This document shows positions 1 to 7,889 of a stretch of DNA of 61,372 nt, piece by piece. How positions within the stretch are numbered: the stretch's first letter is position 1; the number at the start of each line of letters is the position of its first letter. The notes under the pieces were generated by a model that made no database searches, was not told where the DNA came from, and saw nothing but the letters and a program-made list of their open reading frames with translations. A program made the position numbers and the translations under genes. This DNA is from Streptomyces colonosanans (GTDB lineage: Bacteria; Actinomycetota; Actinomycetes; Streptomycetales; Streptomycetaceae): the NCBI RefSeq assembly GCF_001866645.1, contig NZ_MLYP01000082.1:1-61372 (forward strand), written 5' to 3'.

Positions 1-29
1 AGGGCTTCCGGCCGGCACGCCGAGAGCAC

Positions 30-72
30 GCTCCCCCACTCTCGGCTTCGCTCGAGCGGGAGGTGCCCCCAC
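30..72. repeat. Streptomyces-type intergenic palindromic repeat
   Basis: A GC-rich imperfect hairpin sits just downstream of the AraC-type gene. It carries the string ctctcggcttcgctcgag, flanked by cccccac and gggaggtgcccccac arms. I recall very similar strings being common between genes in Streptomyces genomes; that is memory, not a search. It may act as the terminator of the gene that ends at 113. Confidence 0.45.
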
Positions 73-112
73 GACGCCGCTCCTCAACGGGCAAACGTTG
101 CCTGCCGCGGCA

Positions 113-544
113 CTAGAGCTGCGTCCGAGGGTCCGTCTGTGTGGCGCCCGGCCGGTCCCGGCGGGGGCGCGTCAGTCCCTTCGCCACGCACGGCGGTATC
201 GCCGCCCCCTGCTCGTGCGACCGGGCCCGGTACGCGCTCGGCGTCTCGCCCACCAGCTCCGTGAAGCGCGAGCTGAACGACCCCAGCGAGGTGCACCCCA
301 CGGCCAGGCAGACTTCGGTCACGGTCAGGTCACCGCGCCGCAGCAGAGCCTTGGCCCGCTCGATGCGGCGGGTCATGAGATAGCCGTACGGCGTCTCCCC
401 GTACGCCGCACGGAAGCTGCGCTGGAAGTGCCCCGGTGACATCAGCGCCGTCCGCGCGAGCGCCGGCACGTCCAGCGGCTGCGCGTACTCACGGTCCATC
501 CGGTCGCGGGCTCGCCGCAGCCGGACCAGGTCTTCCAGATCCAC
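113..544 (-). CDS. AraC-family transcriptional regulator (single HTH domain)
   Basis: Small DNA-binding regulator of about 143 residues consisting almost only of the AraC/XylS double-HTH domain. The second helix pair is well conserved, with GHFQRSFRAAYGETPYGYL followed by the signature run from AVGCTSLGSFSSRF to GETPSAYR. The GTG at 542-544 is chosen as start because conserved sequence begins there (VDLEDLVRLRRARDRMDREY). The frame stays open to 805, but that extension is compositionally unlike protein and runs through a terminator and the sodN 3' UTR. There is no ligand-binding domain, so the inducer cannot be predicted. It lies outside the integrative element, downstream of where sodN originally ended. 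Confidence 0.85.
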   Translation of the reverse strand: MDLEDLVRLRRARDRMDREYAQPLDVPALARTALMSPGHFQRSFRAAYGETPYGYLMTRRIERAKALLRRGDLTVTEVCLAVGCTSLGSFSSRFTELVGETPSAYRARSHEQGAAIPPCVAKGLTRPRRDRPGATQTDPRTQL

Positions 545-716
545 GCCGACAGCATCGCACGGCGCACTGACAACCGGGCCTCGTCCTGAGGCGTTTACGC
601 CCCGGGCAAAGCCACGGCCTCGGCATGGGATCACCAGGAACGACCGGCCTTCGCGGACGAGGGGTTGGCGAGCGCAGCGGCCTGCCGGCGGAGGGCCGGG
701 GAGGTGACGGGAACGC

Positions 717-754
717 CGAAGGGGCCCGGCCGGTGACACGGCCGGGCCCCTTCG
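717..754 (-). terminator. Strong intrinsic terminator (original sodN terminator)
   Basis: Perfect 16-bp stem: 717-732 pairs with 739-754 around the 6-nt loop gtgaca. The core is ggggcccggccg against cggccgggcccc. On the minus strand it ends the stretch that follows the sodN-derived repeat at 819-839, so before integration it would have terminated the sodN transcript. As in many Streptomyces terminators there is no U-tract. Confidence 0.8.
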
Positions 755-818
755 TGGGAGCCGCCGACCTGCGAGGGTGCACCGCTCGCTGGTCATGGCG
801 GACAAGAGGAAGCCGGTG
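717..818 (-). ncRNA. Displaced sodN 3' UTR, candidate s-SodF small RNA
   Basis: In S. coelicolor the 3' UTR of sodN mRNA is processed into a small RNA of about 90 nt, s-SodF, which pairs with the start region of sodF mRNA when nickel is available (established work by the Roe group, recalled). Here about 100 nt lie between the sodN-derived stop codon in the left repeat (819-839) and the terminator hairpin at 717-754. The complement of 795-812 (plus strand atggcggacaagaggaag) would mask a purine-rich ribosome-binding site such as aagaggaag, as an anti-sodF segment should. sodN itself is now 21.5 kb away, so this copy has no visible promoter. The RNA identity is inferred from position, length and the anti-Shine-Dalgarno segment; sodF is not in the window. 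Confidence 0.6.
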
Positions 819-839
819 GATCAGGCCTTCTTGGTCTCC
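819..839. other. attL: left attachment site of integrative element
   Basis: A 21-bp segment is repeated at 22360-22380 with one mismatch; the shared core includes gccttcttggtctcc. On the minus strand it still encodes the last SodN residues (E-T-K-K-A-stop). It is therefore the chromosomal half of a duplicated sodN 3' end, and the first base pairs past it are sodN 3' UTR. Confidence 0.85.
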
Positions 840-1059
840 TAGTAACGGGCCGGGTCGGTGACCTGCGGGGATCTTTCCTGTGGGGCGCTGACCTGGCCTT
901 TTGGTGATGGGTGGCGATGGGGGGCGGCGGTCCTGATCGGGTGTTCTGCGGACTGTGTGCGGACTGGGCCGGGACGGATGCGATATCACTGCACGGTTCT
1001 GGACGCTCCGCTACGGTGAGCCGTACGGCCGCTGATAGCACGATGCCACCGAGGAACAT
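840..1059. other. Left inner end of the element; candidate integrase arm site
   Basis: No gene is supported here. The string ctgcggactgtgtgcggac at about 945-963 closely resembles ctgcggaccgggtgcggac near 22293-22311 inside the right end, in the same orientation, so the pair could be integrase arm-binding sites. The right copy also codes for the integrase C-terminus, so chance similarity cannot be excluded. The promoter for the gene starting at 1060 must lie in this interval, but no consensus is obvious. Confidence 0.4.
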
Positions 1060-4000
1060 ATGGACGAGTCTGTTGCACCGGATGCTGCTCGGCCCCGGGG
1101 TGAGACGGCATCTGGACCCGCTGCTGCTCCCAAGGTTGCGACCGCCGGAGGCGACATCGCTGCAGCCGGTGAAACTGAGCGAGGATCGAGCACCTATGCG
1201 ACCGGCGGTGGTGGTGTTTCGTTCGCGCACCGCGTCGCGGCTGTCTATCTCGCTGGCATGTTGACTGGCGCACGACGGGCGGAGGTATCTGAGCTGCCGG
1301 TCCGGAGGGTGTCGTTCCAAACCGGTCCGGCGCACCCGGTGGACGATCTTCTGATCGAATGCGGCGATGCGGCAGCCGAGGTCATCCTTGCCGTGGCATG
1401 TCGAGCAACGCCGAACTTCGTCCAGAGCCATGGCGACACGGTGAAGCTCGTCGGGTCCATGCTCGCCGAGGTCGAGAGGTTCGACGCCGACACTCACCAG
1501 GTCGCCGTAGCGACCGCCGGTCGGTCCGATCAGTGGGACCAGCTCGCAACGCTCTGCGGCATCGCGCGTGCTCATGCCGACCCGGAGTCGTTCCAAGCGT
1601 CCATGGACGTCGATCGCCGCTGGTCCAAGCCGGTGCGTAAGCGGCATGAGTATTTTCTGGAGATGGTCGAGAAGGTCGTCGAAGACGACACAACGCAGGA
1701 AGAGATCCTGCGGCTGGAGTGGCGGCTGCTTGGCCGGCTGCACATCCTCGGTTTTGCGGTTCAGAGCCCTGACGAAGGCGACCGCACAGCGGTCGCGACG
1801 TCGCTGGACAGCGTGGCCTCGGCTGCCGCCGACGGGGTGGTGGTCCGGGACCGTCTCGAGGTCGAGGCAACCCGCTACGACGCGACTGGCGCTGTGGTGG
1901 ACCTCAAGGTGCTCCGCCGTGACATTCACGTGGTCTTGGACTCGGCTGCGACTCGAAGTCGGCATGCGTGGTCGGTGCTTGCTGAGCAACGCAAGTTGGC
2001 CGTTGCCGGTGTGCGGGCCACTATCGGTGACGAGTCGTCCGGAGGGCCGGTCGAGATCTCGTTCGCCGACCGCCGCGAACGACTCGCTGATGCCCTGCGC
2101 GAGGCCGGTACCCGTGCTTCGGCTTTGTTGGTATCTGGCGAGTCGGGCATCGGTAAGAGCGCGCTGACTCTGTCGGCCGTTGCAGAGTTGGAAGCCGCAG
2201 ACCCCGCCGGGTTCCAGGCGGTGGTGGTGAACTTCCGTGGCATGCCGCAGTCGAGTTTGGAGCTGCGAGCTGCGCTCGGGGTTTCGCTGGAGGACGTGCT
2301 CGCGGAGATATCGGCACCTTCTCGAGTACTGGTCATCGACGCGGCTGATGCTGCTCTGGAGCGGTCTGCTGGCCTGTTGAGTGACCTGGTGCTGGCAGCG
2401 GCTGCGGCGGGTGTTGGGCTCGTTGCGGTGACATCTGACGTGGCACTGGGTTTCGTGCGGGAGCAGGTGGAGCTGGGGTTCCCGAAGTCCATTTCGTCTT
2501 TTGAGATGCGGCCGTTGGGCGATGAGGACATATCCGTCGTCTCAGACCACTTTCCGCTTTTGCGTACGGTCCTGCGAGACCTGCCCGTGAACTCGCTGCT
2601 GAGAAGGCCCATTGTACTGGATCTTCTGGCTCGAACCGGGGCGGAGCCAGATAGCTCACTGGGTGAGTGGGAATGCCTTGATCTGGTGTGGAGCAGGATT
2701 GTACGGGGCGATGGGCGGCCCGGTGTCGGCTCGGCGGAGGCACGCGAACAGACACTGCTCGCGGTAGCCGCAGAGACCATGAAGCTGCCCCAGGACCGTC
2801 GACCTGGCGCAGGCGTTGATGCCGCAGCGGTCGACGCGCTGCGTCGGGATCATCTGCTCGCGCCACCGAGCCGGTATCGGAACCAGCCGGACTTTGCACA
2901 TGACGAAGTCCGACGGTACGCGACCGCCATCCTTCTCGTCCGTGGTCAGAGCCCCGCCGAGTTGCTGCAGGCAGCGGGAGCGCCCCGGTGGGCGCTGTCG
3001 GCCACCACTCTTGCGTGCGAGGGACTACTGAAAGCACCGGACGCTCGGCCCGTCCGGAAGTTCGTCGAACTGCGCTCGCAGTTTGAGGTGTTCGCGGCAG
3101 CACGCGGACCCCGGTGGAGTGATGTTCCGGTGGAGGCGGTTCTGGCGACTCCATACGCGTACGAATGCCTGAAGTCAGCGTGCACGGATCAGGCGGTCGG
3201 CCTGGTGCTCGGCGACGTGGTTCGAGTTGTTCAGCAGCGGCATAAGGTGAACGGGCTGGTCGACCGTCTGGTCACGAACCCGGTTGTGCAACTTCTCCTC
3301 GATGACAAAAAGCCGTGGGACGTGTCGAAGGAGTCGTTCGAACTGCTCGCGGACTGGCTGCAAGCCCTGTCCCTAGCGGACGTTACGGCTGGAAACGAAC
3401 TACGAGTCCGGCTTCGGGACCGTCTCCTTGCCTACTGGAACTCGTTCCCTCTACGCAAAATCAGCGGGGACATACCGTCTGGGTGGAGGTCGCAGCGTCG
3501 GCGACGCCGACGCGAGCTGGATTACCACCTGACGAAGGAAGAGTTCGTCGAAACGTTGGCCCTGCTCGGCCCGGACATCGATGATGCCGCCGAAGCATGC
3601 CTTCGGGCCATCGCGGACGATGCGCCAGCGTTCCTGGCTCCGGCTGTGGACTCGCCGTTGAGCGCCCGAGCCTTGGCGCAGAAAGACCCAGAGCTATTGG
3701 CGACGTTGATGGCGGCCTACTACATCGACGATCAGCCCAGCTGGCACCGAGATGAGGGTGTCCGAGGGCATCAGGGCCGATGGACCGGTTTCGGAGCACC
3801 CTTCTTCCAGTACTACTTCGGTGGGTTCTGGCAGCTGTTCCAGACAGCGCCGTTGCCGACATCGGTGCGGGTGTTGAACGACGTCCTGAACAGCGGTGCT
3901 CGGGCGCGCGTAGCGACGCTGTCGCGGCTTAGTTCACCTGACGCGTTTGCTGGGCCCGTCCGGGCCCGGGACGAAAGCGCCGATGGCGAGACAGATAGCG

Positions 4001-6159
4001 CAGAGGGTGAAGACCGCGGTGCGGTTCTGAACCTTGACGGCACCGCCCGCCTGTACGTCGGCGACAGCCACGTGTGGAGCTGGTACCGGGGCACGTCAGT
4101 TGGCCCATACTCGGCTATGAGCGCGCTCCAGGCGATGGAACGTCTTGCTGACACATGGTTGAGTCAGGGGGCATCACCGAGGGTGGTTGTCGAGGCCCTC
4201 TTGAACGGCTGCGAAAACCTGGCGATTCCGGGGATGCTATTCGGTCTGCTAGTGCGCCACATTGAGAAAGTCGGCACCGAGCTCGACCTTTTCCTCGCCG
4301 AACCTGTGGTATGGGAGCTGGAGTTTGGCCGCAGGACGAGTGAGTACGTAGGGCTGCGTGCAGCAACTGAAGGACTCGCAAACCTTGAACGTCGCCAGTG
4401 GACGCCGCGTGAGGTAGCCATGTGGCTGATGGTGCACGGCGGGAAGGAGCGTGCCCAGGCTTTGAAGAAGGTCGCCGACAAGCTTGTCGAGAACGGCGAC
4501 CGGCTGAGCATTAGCCAGGAGCGTACGAAGAACTGGGCCGCTACCCTGGACCCGGAGCAATATCGGGTTAAGCAGCATGGTGATGAGGTCTACATCGAGG
4601 TCGAACCACCGCTTGAGCTGCAAGCAGCGCAAGAAGCGCACGCGGCTCACCAGGAGGTCGTGCAGACCAGCCTGCGCCTGCAGAATCGGTACTGGGGCTC
4701 GACCAAGCACGACGCCGAGTACGTGCCGCCCTCGTCGGAGGAGATCGCTGCGGACCTGGCGGCAGGACGTGCCTTGGTCGAAGCCGATGAAGACCTGATG
4801 CCGAGTCGGCCTGTGGACGCCGTTGCCCATGTCGTTCGAGCTGCGGTCGAACGAGCCGCCGCTGGTGATATGGAGGCGCTGGGCAACGAAGAGCAGTTCG
4901 TAACTGAGTTCGTCATCGGAATCGCATTGTTGTTCCGGGAGGCCGAGGACCAACGTCACGAAGGCCAGTTCTTCGATCTTGGTGCCGACCGAGCTGTGGC
5001 TCAAGCCTTGCCGGCGTTTCTCACACCCGCACTGGCAGGGCCGCTGGAAGCGGCCAGCGGCTCGATCGAAGATGTTGCCGAGGCTGGCCATCTGATGGCA
5101 GGCAAGGCGTCCTTGGAGACTCGGCTGTACCTGGCGCGTGGATGCGATGTCGTCTGGAGGTCCCCATGCCACTACGACTCTTGCATCCACCGGACCGCGT
5201 TGAACTGGCTGCTTGAGACCGCCCGTGGCGCAGAAATCGGTCCGTGGGACCAGGACGGTCAGCGACGGCCGAATGTCCAGATTTCTGGCGACGTTACCGA
5301 ACGGCTCCAGGAACTATCGGGTGACTGCGTTGATATCGCGGTTCTGGACGCGGCCATTCGCGGGCTCGGGGCAGCTGCGTCGGCGGACCACTGTTGCACC
5401 GACGACGCAGCTATGCTCCTCGCCGCGTTTCTCGACGTTGAGCGACGTGCCATGGTTGTGCACGAGAAGGAGGGCTGGACCGCGGACGACCGCGGGACGC
5501 ACACCCTTGTCGCCGCACGGGCCCTGCTTGAATGCTTCGCGAAGGACGGTGACGTCGGACCGGTGCTCGAACACCTCGACGTCCTTCGCGCAGATGCAGG
5601 GCTGATGTCGAATTTTCTCCACGGTCTTGCCGCGGCAGGTGCAGAGAACGAACGCTTGGCTGAAGCTGCGCGAGGTGTCTGGCCGTCGTTGCTGCGCCAT
5701 GCTATTGGCTACCTAAATGATGACTCGAGCCCCTACCGTGACCATCATTGGGGCGATTGGGCTGCCGCTGCCCTGCTGCCGGACCCTCTTCCGTGGACCC
5801 AGGGCCTGTACAACGAGGTCGTCGGCGAACCCGTCGACTGGGTCCGCGCTGAGGACCTAGTTGAATCGATCGACGATTGGCTGCCGACTGCTCGCGGGGA
5901 GGCCCAGTCCGTCGACGCGCTCATCGGCATCCTGCGGAAGCTCCCGGAGGAAGTGCAGGCTACCCGTGGCGTGTATTGGGTTTCTGACCTCTGCATTCAA
6001 GATGGACGTGTCACGGTCAAGCGTTCGTGGCTCTCGAACAACTGGCTCAAGGAAATTCGCAGGACGGCCGAAGAAATCGGTGAATTGGACGAGTGGCAAA
6101 TGCTCGTCGATTCCTTGGTCGTCGCCGGAAATGAGGGATTGGCGCCGTATAGCAGGTGA
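1060..6159 (+). CDS. Giant STAND NTPase with nuclease-like N-terminus, candidate antiphage effector
   Basis: Protein of 1699 residues. The N-terminal region (about 45-125) has a GGGGVSFAHR segment, then D95-D96-L-L-I and ILAVACR (109-115). The order resembles the PD-(D/E)xK or DUF4297/Cap4-type nuclease domains that open many defence NTPases, but the usual QxK is not evident. The P-loop GESGIGKS is at 360-367 and a Walker B-like VLVID ends at D427, followed by a winged-helix-like region. The remaining roughly 1000 residues are helical and repeat-like with no family I recognise. This effector, STAND, long-sensor layout is that of Avs-type proteins. Start: ATG with gagg five bases upstream. It is a single-gene unit at the far end of the element, the usual place for cargo. 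A defence function is inferred. Confidence 0.72.
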   Translation: MDESVAPDAARPRGETASGPAAAPKVATAGGDIAAAGETERGSSTYATGGGGVSFAHRVAAVYLAGMLTGARRAEVSELPVRRVSFQTGPAHPVDDLLIECGDAAAEVILAVACRATPNFVQSHGDTVKLVGSMLAEVERFDADTHQVAVATAGRSDQWDQLATLCGIARAHADPESFQASMDVDRRWSKPVRKRHEYFLEMVEKVVEDDTTQEEILRLEWRLLGRLHILGFAVQSPDEGDRTAVATSLDSVASAAADGVVVRDRLEVEATRYDATGAVVDLKVLRRDIHVVLDSAATRSRHAWSVLAEQRKLAVAGVRATIGDESSGGPVEISFADRRERLADALREAGTRASALLVSGESGIGKSALTLSAVAELEAADPAGFQAVVVNFRGMPQSSLELRAALGVSLEDVLAEISAPSRVLVIDAADAALERSAGLLSDLVLAAAAAGVGLVAVTSDVALGFVREQVELGFPKSISSFEMRPLGDEDISVVSDHFPLLRTVLRDLPVNSLLRRPIVLDLLARTGAEPDSSLGEWECLDLVWSRIVRGDGRPGVGSAEAREQTLLAVAAETMKLPQDRRPGAGVDAAAVDALRRDHLLAPPSRYRNQPDFAHDEVRRYATAILLVRGQSPAELLQAAGAPRWALSATTLACEGLLKAPDARPVRKFVELRSQFEVFAAARGPRWSDVPVEAVLATPYAYECLKSACTDQAVGLVLGDVVRVVQQRHKVNGLVDRLVTNPVVQLLLDDKKPWDVSKESFELLADWLQALSLADVTAGNELRVRLRDRLLAYWNSFPLRKISGDIPSGWRSQRRRRRRELDYHLTKEEFVETLALLGPDIDDAAEACLRAIADDAPAFLAPAVDSPLSARALAQKDPELLATLMAAYYIDDQPSWHRDEGVRGHQGRWTGFGAPFFQYYFGGFWQLFQTAPLPTSVRVLNDVLNSGARARVATLSRLSSPDAFAGPVRARDESADGETDSAEGEDRGAVLNLDGTARLYVGDSHVWSWYRGTSVGPYSAMSALQAMERLADTWLSQGASPRVVVEALLNGCENLAIPGMLFGLLVRHIEKVGTELDLFLAEPVVWELEFGRRTSEYVGLRAATEGLANLERRQWTPREVAMWLMVHGGKERAQALKKVADKLVENGDRLSISQERTKNWAATLDPEQYRVKQHGDEVYIEVEPPLELQAAQEAHAAHQEVVQTSLRLQNRYWGSTKHDAEYVPPSSEEIAADLAAGRALVEADEDLMPSRPVDAVAHVVRAAVERAAAGDMEALGNEEQFVTEFVIGIALLFREAEDQRHEGQFFDLGADRAVAQALPAFLTPALAGPLEAASGSIEDVAEAGHLMAGKASLETRLYLARGCDVVWRSPCHYDSCIHRTALNWLLETARGAEIGPWDQDGQRRPNVQISGDVTERLQELSGDCVDIAVLDAAIRGLGAAASADHCCTDDAAMLLAAFLDVERRAMVVHEKEGWTADDRGTHTLVAARALLECFAKDGDVGPVLEHLDVLRADAGLMSNFLHGLAAAGAENERLAEAARGVWPSLLRHAIGYLNDDSSPYRDHHWGDWAAAALLPDPLPWTQGLYNEVVGEPVDWVRAEDLVESIDDWLPTARGEAQSVDALIGILRKLPEEVQATRGVYWVSDLCIQDGRVTVKRSWLSNNWLKEIRRTAEEIGELDEWQMLVDSLVVAGNEGLAPYSR

Positions 6160-6391
6160 TGGTTCAGGGTCTGCCCGATCTCTTGTGAGACTTCCGGGCT
6201 GCGGGAATGGCCGATCATGCGGGTACGTCGCGCCGGCAAGGGGCGGCAAATTGCGAGGGTTTGCATTCGGCGACTGGAACGCGCGATGGCATTGAGCAGG
6301 GAGGAAACGCCCTTGGTGCCTTGATTACGCGCGAACGACCTTGGCTGGCGTACGCCTATTGCGCACGGATGCCCTTAAAATAGTCGGGCTG

Positions 6392-6892
6392 CTATTGCCA
6401 GCCGTCAAGGGAGACCGCTGAGCCTCCCCCTAGGTAATGGTGGAGGGCACTTGACGTGGTGTCCACGAAGTTTTCGGGGATGGCGTCGGCGTCGACCCAG
6501 CGGACCTGGGCGTGCTTGCGAGGTTCGCGGTTTTCGGGTTCGCCGACCCATTCGTGGGCGGCGAAGACGACCGTGAGGAATCCGTTTGGGGCTTCGACGC
6601 CCCAGGCGCCGTGGATGATGTGGGCGACCTTCAGGGCCTCCGGCTTCACGGTCAGGCCGGTCTCTTCGTACAGCTCGCGTACGGCGGTTTCGGTGATGGG
6701 CTCGCCTGGTTCGCTCTTACCGACGGGGAGGTCCCACATGCCCTGGGCGAACTTGGCGTTCTGGCTGCGCTGGAGGAGGACGACGCGGTTGGTTGCCTTG
6801 TCGTGGACGATGACGGCGGCGACTAGCAGGGTCATGGATTCGAGGGCGGGCGGCAGAGCTTTGGGCTGCTCGTCGGTGGTCCGCTTAGCCAC
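6392..6892 (-). CDS. Nudix hydrolase
   Basis: 166-residue Nudix-fold pyrophosphohydrolase. The full Nudix box GX5EX7REUXEEXGU runs from GKSEPGE to RELYEETGL (about residues 57-80), with the metal-binding REL and EE residues all present. It should cleave a nucleoside diphosphate linked to another moiety; the substrate cannot be told from the sequence. The N-terminal MAKRTTDEQPKALPPALES tail is poorly conserved-looking, and the true start could be slightly internal. It stands alone between the STAND gene, whose stop lies 232 bp away and converges on it, and the IS1380 remnant. Confidence 0.88.
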   Translation of the reverse strand: MAKRTTDEQPKALPPALESMTLLVAAVIVHDKATNRVVLLQRSQNAKFAQGMWDLPVGKSEPGEPITETAVRELYEETGLTVKPEALKVAHIIHGAWGVEAPNGFLTVVFAAHEWVGEPENREPRKHAQVRWVDADAIPENFVDTTSSALHHYLGGGSAVSLDGWQ

Positions 6893-7102
6893 GGCTTGTG
6901 TCCCTTCGTCGGCCGGATGGGGGCAGCTTAGCCTCGACCGTTCATGAGTCTCCGTCAGCTTACTGACGGGGCTTTGTGCCTGTGTGGTGGGGCCTTTTCG
7001 AGGCTGAGGAAGGCTGGAGGCTCGGCTTTCGTGTCGGGTGGGAGCCGGGTTCCACTTCGTCGGTGGGGTGGTGAGGGTTGTCGGGACGTTCGAAATTACT
7101 GG

Positions 7103-7631
7103 TCAGCCGGGGTTTGGCAGGGTGTGGTGCCTGTCGGTCGCGTGGGTGATGAGGTCGTTCCAGGGCCATCGGGTGGGGAAGCGGAGCCAGCGGCGGCAGC
7201 CGGTGGTGACGAGCTGGGCGGCGGCGGAGAACAGCCGCAAGCGGAGCTTCTTGACCTCTCAACGGCGAGCCTCGCGCGGCGCGGATCGCGGTGAGCGCCT
7301 TCGGCCCGGACGCGTCGAGCGGGTCGACGAGACGGGAGACCGTCGGGTCGGAGTCCACCGGACCGAACACCGCCGGCTCGGCCCGCAGCATGCCGACGTC
7401 GGACAGATAATCGCCGCCGAGCGCGACGGCCAGGGCCACATCCAGCGGGATCTTTCCCGGATCGTGTACAGCCCGTCGCTTGCGCCATGGCGCAAGCGAC
7501 GCCGATATCGCGCTGTCCAGGCCGGACTTGCGGACCGTCTCGACGCGCAGCACCGAACCGGCCCGGGCAACCACCCCGCGACCGCCACTTCCGACACGGA
7601 CACGCGGGTAGGACCCGCTAGCTTTCTTCAC
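7103..7631 (-). pseudogene. IS1380-family transposase remnant (internal deletion)
   Basis: Two ends of an IS1380-type transposase are joined without the middle. From 7631 the frame gives the typical N-terminus: VRVGSGGRGVVARAGSVLR, then LAPWRKRRAVHDPGKIPLD, LGGDYLSDVGMLR and FGPVDSDPTVSRLVD, ending near TAIRAAR. After a junction near 7255-7265 another frame gives the typical C-terminus (VKKLRLRLFSAAAQLVTTG, FPTRWPWNDLITHATDR, LPNPG) and a stop at 7103. The DDE catalytic core is missing, so it cannot be active. It indicates repeated turnover in the cargo part of the element. Confidence 0.8.
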
Positions 7632-7771
7632 CTGGGAAGTGCCTCTTTCGCTACCACGTACAGGACCTTCAGCAAGTCCTATCGTTGCAGCTCAGGGACA
7701 CTTTCTTCTTTCCCGACCACCTGCCGGACGGCACCTCTCATGAAAGCCCGAGGTTGGCCACAGAAAGCGAA

Positions 7772-7800
7772 ACGGTCCACCGACTCCGTCGGCGGACCGT
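7772..7800. terminator. Strong hairpin upstream of the IS1380 remnant
   Basis: acggtccaccgac (7772-7784) pairs with gtcggcggaccgt (7788-7800) over 13 bp with one G-T wobble and a 3-nt loop. It lies in the 258-bp gap between the IS remnant and the gene at 7890, where I see no other feature. It could be a terminator or part of the insertion sequence. Confidence 0.45.
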
Positions 7801-7889
7801 GATGCAAGATCGAGGCTAAAGAGCGGCTGCCTGCCTTCGTAAAACGCCTGGCTGGACGTTCACCACGAGTCCTATGATTTGGGGGCGGT

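Noticed and set aside
113..805. Full-length 230-residue reading frame for the AraC-type gene
   Set aside because: The part beyond 544 runs antisense through a terminator and the sodN 3' UTR and has no protein-like character; the GTG at 544 fits the conserved domain.
7038..7802. Plus-strand frame across the IS1380 remnant
   Set aside because: The minus strand gives clear transposase segments in two frames; the plus frame has no domain.
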